Assembly: GCA_964500015.1 (NCBI GenBank)
Contig: CAZCMN010000003.1
Location: 1-46,268 of the forward strand
DNA from: JAPLYB01 sp964500015
GTDB taxonomy: Archaea > Nanobdellota > Nanobdellia > Pacearchaeales > UBA284
DNA: 46,268 nt
Direction of reading: 5' to 3'
Shown here: positions 23,686 through 30,493 of the stretch, one piece after another
Position numbering within the stretch: the first letter of the stretch is position 1
How the letters are laid out: each line of letters starts with the position of its first letter
Translations under genes and position numbers: made by a program
Notes under the pieces: generated by a model
What the model saw: only the letters and a program-made list of their open reading frames with translations
What the model was told of the DNA's origin: nothing
The model's database searches: none

Positions 23686-25089
23686 ATGCTTGTAGAATAT
23701 GCTGCGTCAAAATTTAAAGAGACTTTAAACAAAAAAGGGATAATAAGAGTTATAACACATCTCGATACAGATGGATTAAGTTCAGCAGCAATTTTAATAA
23801 GAGCTTTAAGAGAATCTGATCAGCAATTTTCCGTCAGAGTAGTTAAACAATTAGAAGATTCTTTAATAGAACAAATTTTTAATCAATCTAAAAGACAAAA
23901 TTGCAAAGCTGTTTTTTTCCTGGATTTAGGATCAAATAAAATTGAAAAAATACTCTCTTTAGCTAATTACTGTCAAGTAATTATATTAGATCATCATGAA
24001 ATTGAAAAAAAAGATTTTCTTGAATTTATAAAAGATAATCCCAATATCTCGTTTGTTAATCCAGAATTAGAAAAAAAAGATGAAGATAAGAGCAGTGCTT
24101 CAAGCATAGTCTATAGTTTTGTTAAAGCTCTTGGCTCAAAAAAGAAAGAATTAGCTCAATTAGCTATTCTTGGGATGATTGGAGATTTAGTTGATAAAAA
24201 CATAAGCAAATTAAATAAATCAATTCTTGAAGATGCAAAAGTTTCTGGTTTAGTAACTAAAAAAGGATTGATTGTTTTTTCAGCAACTCGGCCAATTCAT
24301 AAATCATTAGAATTAAATTCTTCTATTTATATCCCTGGTGTTACTGGCTCGCAAAATGGGGCTATGGCTTTTTTAAGAGAATTAGGCATAAAAATTAGTT
24401 CAGACCATGGTTATAGAACTCTGCTTGACTTATCAGAACAAGAAATGTCTAGTCTTTTAACAGGAATTGTTCTAGCAAGAATGGAAACTGCAAAAAGTCA
24501 GGATATTATCGGAAATATTTATCTTGTTAAATTTAATGGCTACATCCTAGATGCTAGAGAATTAAGCACCATGATAAATGCTTGTGGAAGGCTTGGCTAT
24601 TCATCTTTAGCACTAGCTTTTTTACTAGGATCAAAAAAAGCAAAAGATAGAATTGAGTTTGTTTATTCAAAATATAGGCACTTGTTAATCGATGCTTTAA
24701 ACTATGTTCATGTTACCAAAAAAGTTCAGGGAAGAAATTATGTTTTAATTAATGCTAAGAACAAAATTCGAGATACGATGATTGGAACAGTAACCAGCAT
24801 TCTAGCTTCTTCATTTATATATTCTCCAGGCAAGATTTTAATTGGAATGGCTTACAGAAAAGATAAAAAGATAAAAGTTTCTGCCAGGCTTTCAGGACAT
24901 GGTGAAGATGTTTCTGAAATAAATTTAACAAAGGTTCTTTCTCAAGTCTTACAAGACCTAGAATGCTATGAAGTTGGCGGCCATACTAGGGCAGCTGGCT
25001 GTTTGATTAATGCAAAAGACGAAGACGCATTTATAGAAAAACTACAAAAAACAATGGAAGTTGAAGAGATAAAAGTTAATGTTGATTAA
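23686..25089 (+). CDS. DHH-family phosphoesterase (archaeal RecJ/GAN-like)
   Basis: 467 aa. The DHH domain has motif I HLDTDG (His25, Asp27, Asp29), Asp79 in FFLDLG and the name-giving DHH at 101-103. The C-terminal DHHA1 domain ends with GGHTRAAGC (431-439). This architecture and length match archaeal RecJ-like single-strand nucleases (GAN/RecJ homologues), which work in replication with GINS or in RNA/DNA end trimming. The location after rps15 is the usual archaeal context. Catalytic residues are intact; which nucleic acid is cut cannot be told from sequence. Confidence 0.9.
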   Translation: MLVEYAASKFKETLNKKGIIRVITHLDTDGLSSAAILIRALRESDQQFSVRVVKQLEDSLIEQIFNQSKRQNCKAVFFLDLGSNKIEKILSLANYCQVIILDHHEIEKKDFLEFIKDNPNISFVNPELEKKDEDKSSASSIVYSFVKALGSKKKELAQLAILGMIGDLVDKNISKLNKSILEDAKVSGLVTKKGLIVFSATRPIHKSLELNSSIYIPGVTGSQNGAMAFLRELGIKISSDHGYRTLLDLSEQEMSSLLTGIVLARMETAKSQDIIGNIYLVKFNGYILDARELSTMINACGRLGYSSLALAFLLGSKKAKDRIEFVYSKYRHLLIDALNYVHVTKKVQGRNYVLINAKNKIRDTMIGTVTSILASSFIYSPGKILIGMAYRKDKKIKVSARLSGHGEDVSEINLTKVLSQVLQDLECYEVGGHTRAAGCLINAKDEDAFIEKLQKTMEVEEIKVNVD

Positions 25090-25223
25090 GCAAGGAGTAA
25101 GAGGTAAGTGTAATTCTCTTTGAAATATTTTGTTTGTTTGATTTTAAGAACAATCCCTTGAATTTAGAATAATTAATCTATCAGATACCTGTGTTTAGTA
25201 AAGTAATTTATAACCTAAAAAGC

Positions 25224-25231
25224 TTTAAAAA
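25224..25231 (+). promoter_or_regulatory. TATA box of the S27e/aIF2-alpha unit
   Basis: TTTAAAAA about 24 bp before the ATG at 25252, the spacing expected for a leaderless archaeal mRNA. Confidence 0.55.
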
Positions 25232-25251
25232 CCATATTTCTATCTATTTAC

Positions 25252-25437
25252 ATGAAACAGATTAAAATAACATCAAGCAAATTTGTTAGAGTAAGATGCC
25301 CAAAATGTGAGAACGAACAAGTCATTTTTGGAAAAGCATCAAGTGTGGTTAAATGCATAAAATGCGAGACAATTCTTGCAAAACCATCTTCAAGCAAAGC
25401 AAAAATTAAAGCAAAAGTGTTAGAGGTATGTAAGTAG
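25252..25437 (+). CDS. rps27e: 30S ribosomal protein S27e
   Basis: 61 aa, the standard length. Zinc ribbon CPKC...CIKC (Cys residues at about 19, 22, 37, 40) preceded by the SSKFVRVRCP start. It is a structural zinc-binding protein of the small subunit. The translation factor aIF2-alpha follows 84 bp downstream; S27e, aIF2-alpha and often L44e/Nop10 form a conserved archaeal cluster, partly preserved here. Confidence 0.96.
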   Translation: MKQIKITSSKFVRVRCPKCENEQVIFGKASSVVKCIKCETILAKPSSSKAKIKAKVLEVCK

Positions 25438-25521
25438 AAGGCTCATAGTACACTACAATAAACCTTGGGGAACAAGTCAATTTACTTTAATTAAATAAAT
25501 TATTTTAACAATACAGATAAA

Positions 25522-26268
25522 ATGAATTATGAAGAAGGAGACATTGTCATTGGAATTGTAGATAAGATAGTTGGAACAAGTGTTTTTGTTAAATTAGATT
25601 CTGGAAAAGAAGGAGTTCTGATACTTTCAGAAGTTGCTCCAGGAAGAATAAGAAACATCAGGGATTATGTTAATTCAGGACAGAAAATTGTTGTTAAAGT
25701 TCTAAGAATAGATCAAGAAAGGAATCATATTGACCTATCTTTAAGAAGAGTGAATCAAAAAGAGAAAAAAGAAGTTCTTGAAAATGAAAAAAAAGAAACT
25801 GAGCTGCTGACTTTAATTAAGATAATCCTAAAAGATGAGAATAAAGCAAAAGAAATAATAGAAAAAATTAAATCAGAAATATGGGTGACCCAGCTTTTTA
25901 ATGATTTTTTAAATAAAAGTGAAAAAGAATTCATTTCCACACTAAAATCTTTTGATTTATCTGAATCAGAAGCAAAAACTCTTTATTCTATGCTCAAAGA
26001 TAAAATAAAAGAAAAAAAAGTGATTGTCAAAGCTGAGTTGGTACTTCATTCAGAAGCTGAAGATGGAATAGAAAAAATAAAAAAAGTCTTGTCTATAAAA
26101 AAAGATAAGCTTGAAATAAAATATCTTGGAGCTCCTTCATATATGATAACCCTTGAAGATAAGGATTATAAGGAAGCAAATAAAAAACTTAAAGAAGTTT
26201 TAGATGAAATAACAAAAAGAGCTAAAACAGAGGGCTGCTTCCTGGAAATAAAACAAGATAAGAAATAA
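25522..26268 (+). CDS. eif2a: Translation initiation factor aIF2, alpha subunit
   Basis: 248 aa. The N-terminal S1 RNA-binding domain (about 4-78: GDIVIGIVDKIVGTSVFVKL, then VLRIDQERNHIDLSLRRV) is followed by a helical domain (80-165) and a C-terminal alpha/beta domain (KAELVLHSEAEDGIEKIKKVL...APSYMITLEDKDYKEANKKL) that contacts the gamma subunit. This order is diagnostic for aIF2-alpha, which helps deliver initiator tRNA to the small subunit. It is preceded by S27e in the usual archaeal neighbourhood. Assignment is firm. Confidence 0.95.
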   Translation: MNYEEGDIVIGIVDKIVGTSVFVKLDSGKEGVLILSEVAPGRIRNIRDYVNSGQKIVVKVLRIDQERNHIDLSLRRVNQKEKKEVLENEKKETELLTLIKIILKDENKAKEIIEKIKSEIWVTQLFNDFLNKSEKEFISTLKSFDLSESEAKTLYSMLKDKIKEKKVIVKAELVLHSEAEDGIEKIKKVLSIKKDKLEIKYLGAPSYMITLEDKDYKEANKKLKEVLDEITKRAKTEGCFLEIKQDKK

Positions 26269-26295
26269 GAATTAGTATCAACATAATTAATCTGG

Positions 26296-26366
26296 TTTTG
26301 CATTCGTTGTGAAAATTGAAATTTTCAAGCAAAACAAATTGCCATGCCAGCAGGCACAACGTTGGC
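26296..26366. repeat. Hairpin element and GCACAACGTTG motif, copy 3
   Basis: TTTTGC (26296-26301) and GCAAAA (26329-26334) enclose TGAAAATT/AATTTTCA (26310-26327). After this comes TTGCCA...TGGCAA (about 26339-26367), which contains the recurrent GCACAACGTTG (26354-26364). The inner hairpin resembles that at 39577-39595. It is located just after aIF2-alpha. Confidence 0.5.
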
Positions 26367-26433
26367 AAGAAATCAAATTACACAACATAATTTAAATAAA
26401 TACATTTAAAAACAAAAACTTATAAACTAAAAC

Positions 26434-26592
26434 ATGACAAAAGGAATAAAATGCACTAGCTGTCACAAAATGATTGATGATGGTGGAGTAGTTTTCAAAT
26501 GCCCAGGATGCAACAGACAAGTCACAAGATGTTATTATTGCAAAAAACTTGGCGTTAAGTATAAATGTGAATGTGGTTTTGAAGGTCCTTGA
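26434..26592 (+). CDS. Small zinc-ribbon RNA-binding-type protein (HVO_2753/DUF1610-like)
   Basis: 52 aa. Four CxxC pairs (CTSC, CPGC, CYYC and CEC with neighbouring Cys) indicate two zinc sites: Cys7/10, 24/27, 34/37 and near 45-47. The pattern, with VFKCPGC and the closing CGFEGP, matches the archaeal small zinc-finger family found next to aEF1-beta, which indeed is the next coding gene here. Probably associated with RNA or translation. A TATA-like TTTAAAAAC at 26404-26412 is about 26 bp before the ATG. This is a real gene despite its short length. Confidence 0.87.
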   Translation: MTKGIKCTSCHKMIDDGGVVFKCPGCNRQVTRCYYCKKLGVKYKCECGFEGP

Positions 26593-26945
26593 ATAAATCA
26601 GATTCATGTTTAAGTTTATTTTAATACTTAAAACAAAAACTGCCATGCTATCAAGCACAACACTAAAACACTAAGAAATCAAATGATTTCTGGTGCCCAG
26701 AAAATTAAAATGCTTGAAAACTCACGGGTTTTCGGCATCACAAAAATGTGAAACATTTTTTATGATTTTTTAAGGAATCACAAGGTTTTTGGTTCGCAAC
26801 GTAGTGCATTGAGTTGGATGTCCTAAAAAATCAGAAGATTTTTGGGACACAGGAAATTTCCGAATTTCCTAGTGCACCGAACCAACTAACTAAAGTTCAA
26901 TTATCAACTTACAAACAATAAATAATTATAAATAAAAAAACAAAA
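26593..26945. repeat. 353-bp spacer filled with a hairpin array
   Basis: No gene is seen. The spacer contains CACTA + AGAAATC/GATTTCT + GGTGCCCAGAAAA (26669-26704), ATGC + GAAAAC/GTTTTC + GCAT (26710-26738), AAAAATGT/ACATTTTT (26742-26760), and the cloverleaf-like fold at 26789-26885. It separates the zinc-ribbon gene from aEF1-beta, genes that are usually close in archaea, suggesting that the array was inserted or expanded. A TATA-like ATTATAAATA near 26927 probably starts the aEF1-beta transcript. Confidence 0.7.
26789..26885. other. Cloverleaf-like structured element
   Basis: Closing stem TTGGTTCG (26789-26796) pairs perfectly with CGAACCAA (26878-26885). Inside are three arms: CAAC/GTTG (26797-26816); TGTCC/GGACA with inner AAAAATC/GATTTTT (26819-26849); and AGGAAATT/AATTTCCT with loop TCCG (26851-26870). 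The overall fold is a four-way junction of 97 nt. It is not a tRNA: no anticodon arm geometry, no T-loop consensus in place. The fold was drawn by hand. Confidence 0.55.
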
Positions 26946-27221
26946 ATGGGAACAGCTGCATTAAAATTAAAGATTATGCCAGAATCACCAGAATCTAATT
27001 TAGAATCTATTAAATTAAAAGCTAAAGAACTTGCTGTCAATCATAATAAAGTTTTAGTTCATTCTATTGAAGAAGAAGAAATCGCATTTGGATTAAAAGC
27101 CATAATAATAACATTAGTTTGGCCAGAAGAATTAGAACAATCAATTATCGAGGAAGAATTTTCTAAAATTCCAGAAGTTAATTCAGTTGAAGTCATAGAT
27201 TTTCGAAGAGTTGTCGGCTGA
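26946..27221 (+). CDS. Elongation factor 1-beta (aEF-1B)
   Basis: 91 aa, the usual archaeal length. The start MGTAALKLKIMPESPESNLE and the ending EFSKIPEVNSVEVIDFRRV fit the ferredoxin-like aEF1-beta fold, with IAFGLKAIIITLVWPEE in the middle. It is the nucleotide-exchange factor for EF-1-alpha. The zinc-ribbon partner lies upstream, but a 353-bp hairpin array intervenes. Assignment is firm. Confidence 0.93.
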   Translation: MGTAALKLKIMPESPESNLESIKLKAKELAVNHNKVLVHSIEEEEIAFGLKAIIITLVWPEELEQSIIEEEFSKIPEVNSVEVIDFRRVVG

Positions 27222-27286
27222 AAACCTCTTTTTAAACTTTCTGTTAAATTTATTTAATCTCTATAATTTTATTTTTTAAAGAAAGA

Positions 27287-27296
27287 TTTATAAATA
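27287..27296 (+). promoter_or_regulatory. TATA box at the start of the surface-protein island
   Basis: TTTATAAATA, about 70 bp before the ATG at 27356. This implies a leader of some 35-40 nt containing a GAGG (about 27332). Confidence 0.55.
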
Positions 27297-27355
27297 AGTA
27301 ATTCTCTAAAATTATAACATCTTTTAGAAAAGAGGATGTAAAAAAAGTGTGTAAA

Positions 27356-27604
27356 ATGCAAAAAAAAGAAGACGTTAAAAAGAAAAGTGAGCCACACATA
27401 ACTATACTGGCTGTTTTAGCTATTTTTTTGATTCTAGTTTCAGTATTTACTCTTTTTTTAGTGGGTAATAAATTAGATTCAAAAACTAATGAAATAGTTT
27501 CAAGTTTGCAAGAACCTGAAGGAGTTGGAAAAGTAAGTCTAATAATAACTGAAAAGCCAACAATGAGCGGAGAAGTATCAGTTATTATCGAACCAACCCC
27601 TTAA
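27356..27604 (+). CDS. Small single-pass membrane protein
   Basis: 82 aa from the ATG at 27356 (a GTG three codons earlier is possible). A Lys/Glu-rich cytoplasmic head of about 18 residues is followed by one hydrophobic helix (ITILAVLAIFLILVSVFTLFLV) and an external tail of about 38 residues ending in GEVSVIIEPTP. No family is recognised. It is the first gene of the surface-protein island, 45 bp before a second small membrane-anchored protein in the same direction. The topology is plausible; the role is unknown, perhaps an accessory subunit of the surface structure. Confidence 0.7.
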   Translation: MQKKEDVKKKSEPHITILAVLAIFLILVSVFTLFLVGNKLDSKTNEIVSSLQEPEGVGKVSLIITEKPTMSGEVSVIIEPTP

Positions 27605-27649
27605 AGTAAATAAAAGTTAAATTAAATACTTAAATTAAATTTAAAAAAA

Positions 27650-28261
27650 ATGGAAATTTCACACAAGATTTTAGGCGTTTTGCTTATAGTAGCAATAGTG
27701 GTCTCTGTTGGTGGAGCTTTCTGGAATATTGACAGGATTGGTAAAATTGCCCTGATAACTGGTAAAGGTTCTTCAGGATTTGTTAACCTAACAGTTAATA
27801 CTCTTACCTCTATAAATATAACTGCGACAGACTGTGATTTTGGCTCAGGTTATATTAATGTTGGAAGTACGAGCGCATTACTAGAAAGTAATGGTACTGT
27901 AACTAACTGGAGTGGAGCTGGAACAGTATATTCTTTAGTAGTAAGGAATGATGGAAACAAGAACATTACTGTGAATGTAAGTTCTGGAAAAACTTTGTCA
28001 GACTTTTATGGAGGAAATTGCAGTGGTGGTGGTTGTACATATCAGTTTTGGAGTGCAGACAATGAATCAGGAAGCTGTGTAAGTGGTCTAGTTGCATATC
28101 CTGGAGCTAATATGGATACAACAAATATAACTGCTTGTTCAGAAATGGATAATTTAGATGGTACTGATGAACTTTTAGTCCATTGCAGATTAGCTTTGTA
28201 TCAATCAATACCTGTTGGTGCTAAAACAGATACATGGACGTTTTGGGCTACCTCCTTATAA
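27650..28261 (+). CDS. Membrane-anchored extracellular beta protein
   Basis: 203 aa. One N-terminal hydrophobic segment (about 7-26) acts as anchor or signal. Then comes a Thr/Asn/Ser/Gly-rich beta domain with many N-glycosylation sequons (NLT, NIT, NGT, NWS, NVS, NCS, NES) and paired cysteines (CDFGSG, NCSGGGC, CVSG, CSEM, HCR). The segment DCDFGSGYINVGS resembles the SLNFGTITPGG segment of the protein encoded at 29835, suggesting related domains. Probably a surface-structure subunit. No named family is recognised. Confidence 0.75.
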   Translation: MEISHKILGVLLIVAIVVSVGGAFWNIDRIGKIALITGKGSSGFVNLTVNTLTSINITATDCDFGSGYINVGSTSALLESNGTVTNWSGAGTVYSLVVRNDGNKNITVNVSSGKTLSDFYGGNCSGGGCTYQFWSADNESGSCVSGLVAYPGANMDTTNITACSEMDNLDGTDELLVHCRLALYQSIPVGAKTDTWTFWATSL

Positions 28262-28565
28262 TAAGCTAAAGCAAAGCAAAGAATCCAGAGAATCTATTAA
28301 ATTTTAAGCAAAGCAAATAAGAACAATTTTTAATTGTTCTTTTTGCTAATTTTTTCTTTTTAATTTTTCAACCTATTTTATAAACTATTAACTTTAAATC
28401 ATCATGAAAAATATTCACATTTTTGTGATGCCAAAAACCACAAGGTTTTTTAGCATAAAAAGTTTTAAAAAAATTTAAATACTATGTTTCTCTTATCTTT
28501 AAATAAAAAAGAGAAATAAATCATTATGCTATAAGACATAGTTTCCAGCATACTGAAACTTGAGA
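28262..28565. other. 304-bp spacer with hairpin element
   Basis: No gene. It contains CATCA...TGATG closing AAAAAT/ATTTTT (28400-28430), immediately followed by ATGC + AAAAACC/GGTTTTT + GCAT (28428-28456), members of the dispersed hairpin family. An A/T-rich TATA-like AAATTTAAATAC follows near 28472 for the next gene. An AACAATTTTTAATTGTT inverted repeat near 28321-28337 may be the terminator of the preceding gene. Confidence 0.6.
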
Positions 28566-29838
28566 ATGGTTGCTAAAACAATATATAAGATGAAATATAA
28601 AGATATATTTTTCAAAAAATTGAGTATTTTATTGATTATTTCTTGTTTTATATTAACTGTTTTTCTTATTTTCTCAGCAATACCTGCACAAGCAGTAGGT
28701 GTCGCTGGTAACAATGACTTTTTTATTTTTGAACCAGGAATCACTAAAACATATGAATTTTTTGTAATTTCAAATACAGACAGAGTCATGGATCATGGGA
28801 TTGGTTTAAACGGAGATTTAGCGCAATATGCTACTCTAAATAAAAATGTTATAAAAGACTTAGCTCCAGGAGAAGCAGCGCCATTTACTGTAACTCTTAC
28901 TCTTCCTAATGAACTTTCTCCAGGTTTGCATAGCATGGTTNNNNNNNNNNTGTGCTGGAGAATCTGAGACAAGAGGAAGCACTAGTGGCGGAGGAGGAAC
29001 AAGTATTGGTACTAGGGCCGTAGTATGCATGGTTATAAAAACACTTTCATTATATCCTGAAAAACTTGCTGATTTTGATTTTTATACAACAGATGTTTCT
29101 TCAGGAGATATAGCAAATTTTACTTTAAAAGTCAGTAGTTTATCAAAACAAGACATAACTATAAGTGGGGACGTAGATATCTTTTCAAATAGTTCTGGTT
29201 CTTTAGTTAAAATAATTTCATTGCAAACTGGGAAAAAAATACTTCTTTCAGGAAAAAATGAAGACTTAACTGCAAGATTAGATACAACAAATTTAGAGTT
29301 AGGACAATATATCGCAGAAGCAACACTTCATTTTGAGGTTAATTCTTCAACTAAAAATAAAAAATTTAAAATAGGCGACTTGTCAATGAGAATTTTAAAT
29401 TTTACAGATCAAGCTTATGTAAATAAAGTAAATAAGATTGACTTATATATAGAAAGCAAATGGAATTCAGAAATAAAAAATGTTTATGCAGATATGTCAA
29501 TAACCAAAGGAAATAAGACAATACAGATAAGCAGCTCAACAGAATCATTCAAGCCATGGGAAATAAAACCCTTGACAATATTTTTTGATGCAAAAAATAT
29601 GTCTGCTGGTGAATATGATGTTAAAGCCAAGATTTATTATGAAGAAAAAACTGCAGAAAGAAATGGAAAAATAAAACTTTTAAAGAAACTTGAAGTTTCA
29701 ACTACCACAATAATCTTAATAATTCTAATCTTGATTTTAGTGATATTCTTCACAATTATGATAATAAGAACCCGTAAAAAAATGCAGGAATTAGAAAAAA
29801 ATCTAAATGTAAAAAATAAAAAGCACTTGAAAAAATGA
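28566..29838 (+). CDS. Membrane-anchored beta-sandwich surface protein (spans assembly gap)
   Basis: One gene split by ten Ns at 28941-28950. The upstream part (125 codons from the ATG at 28566; 28590 is an alternative start) has a signal/anchor helix and AQAVGVAGNNDFFIF, then a beta domain ending LSPGLHSMV. The downstream part resumes exactly on a codon boundary, with CAGESETRGSTSGGGG and long beta domains, and ends with a membrane helix (about STTTIILIILILILVIFF) and a basic tail. As both edges are in codon register, the true gap should be a multiple of three, so the 10 Ns are a placeholder. Its 4-bp stop/start overlap (29835-29838) couples it to the next gene. Similar signal-Ig-TM proteins are common in DPANN archaea. 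Confidence 0.8.
28941..28950. other. Assembly gap (10 N)
   Basis: Ten consecutive n, the only ambiguous bases in the window. They interrupt a single coding sequence; register analysis of the two sides indicates that the gap length is arbitrary. Confidence 0.98.
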
Positions 29839-30284
29839 AAAAGTTATCTACAGAAAAAAAACCTTTAAGAAAGAAGAAGTGGCATAACTCCCTTAAATTG
29901 ATTTTGTTGATTGCACTGATTTTGATTATAGTCTTTTTTATAATCTCCTCAATTTTATCTTATAAAAAATTAGAGGGAATTCAAACACTAGATGTTAATG
30001 TTAAAGTAGGGGATCATCTTGGTTTTAATCTAGATTCAGACTCATTAAACTTCGGAACAATTACTCCAGGGGGTGGTTCTTCTAGAGGTTTGATTCTTGA
30101 ATCAGAAAAACCCTTGATGGTTCATATTTCTTTTGAAGGAAGCATATCAAAATGGGTAGTTCCTTCAAAAAATGACTTTGTTTTAAATGGCAGAGACAAT
30201 GTTTCATTTTCAATAAATGTGCCTCCAGATGCAAATCTAGGAGATTATACTGGAAAAGTATTTATTATCTTTACAAAAATCTAA
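29835..30284 (+). CDS. Membrane-anchored small Ig-like protein
   Basis: 149 aa. A basic N-terminus (1-20) is followed by one membrane helix (about 22-43), then an external beta domain of about 100 residues: LNFGTITPGGGSSRGL, KPLMVHISFEG, SFSINVPPDANLGDYTGKVFIIF. The last motif is the typical end of an Ig-like/NEW3-type domain. ATGA overlap with the upstream gene shows translational coupling. It is likely a partner of the two proteins before it. The exact family is not identified. Confidence 0.78.
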   Translation: MKKLSTEKKPLRKKKWHNSLKLILLIALILIIVFFIISSILSYKKLEGIQTLDVNVKVGDHLGFNLDSDSLNFGTITPGGGSSRGLILESEKPLMVHISFEGSISKWVVPSKNDFVLNGRDNVSFSINVPPDANLGDYTGKVFIIFTKI

Positions 30285-30363
30285 AAATTGCAGATTTTAA
30301 TTTTCTTAATCAATTAATCATCCCCGATATTAGTAAAAATTGACAAGATGTTTTTTATGCTGT

Positions 30364-30444
30364 GTTGCATGATTCTAGTGCCACCGACGAGATGGCTTTA
30401 GGGGTGTTTTTTAGTCATTCGACGATAAAAAATAATCATGCAAC
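30364..30444. repeat. Inverted-repeat element upstream of the 801-aa gene
   Basis: GTTGCATGATT (30364-30374) pairs perfectly with AATCATGCAAC (30434-30444). Between them are two smaller foldable parts, CACC/GGTG and TTTTTT...AAAAAA around GTC-ATTC-GAC. The element ends about 20 bp before the TATA box (near 30464) of the downstream gene. It may be a terminator for the operon before, an upstream regulatory site, or a member of the hairpin family. Confidence 0.6.
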
Positions 30445-30493
30445 AACCCAGTTTTTTATAAATCTTTATAAATAATCGATTACATATAATCTG

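Noticed and set aside
26789..26885. tRNA gene
   Set aside because: A cloverleaf-like fold, but with an 8-bp closing stem, no T-loop consensus and no suitable anticodon arm.
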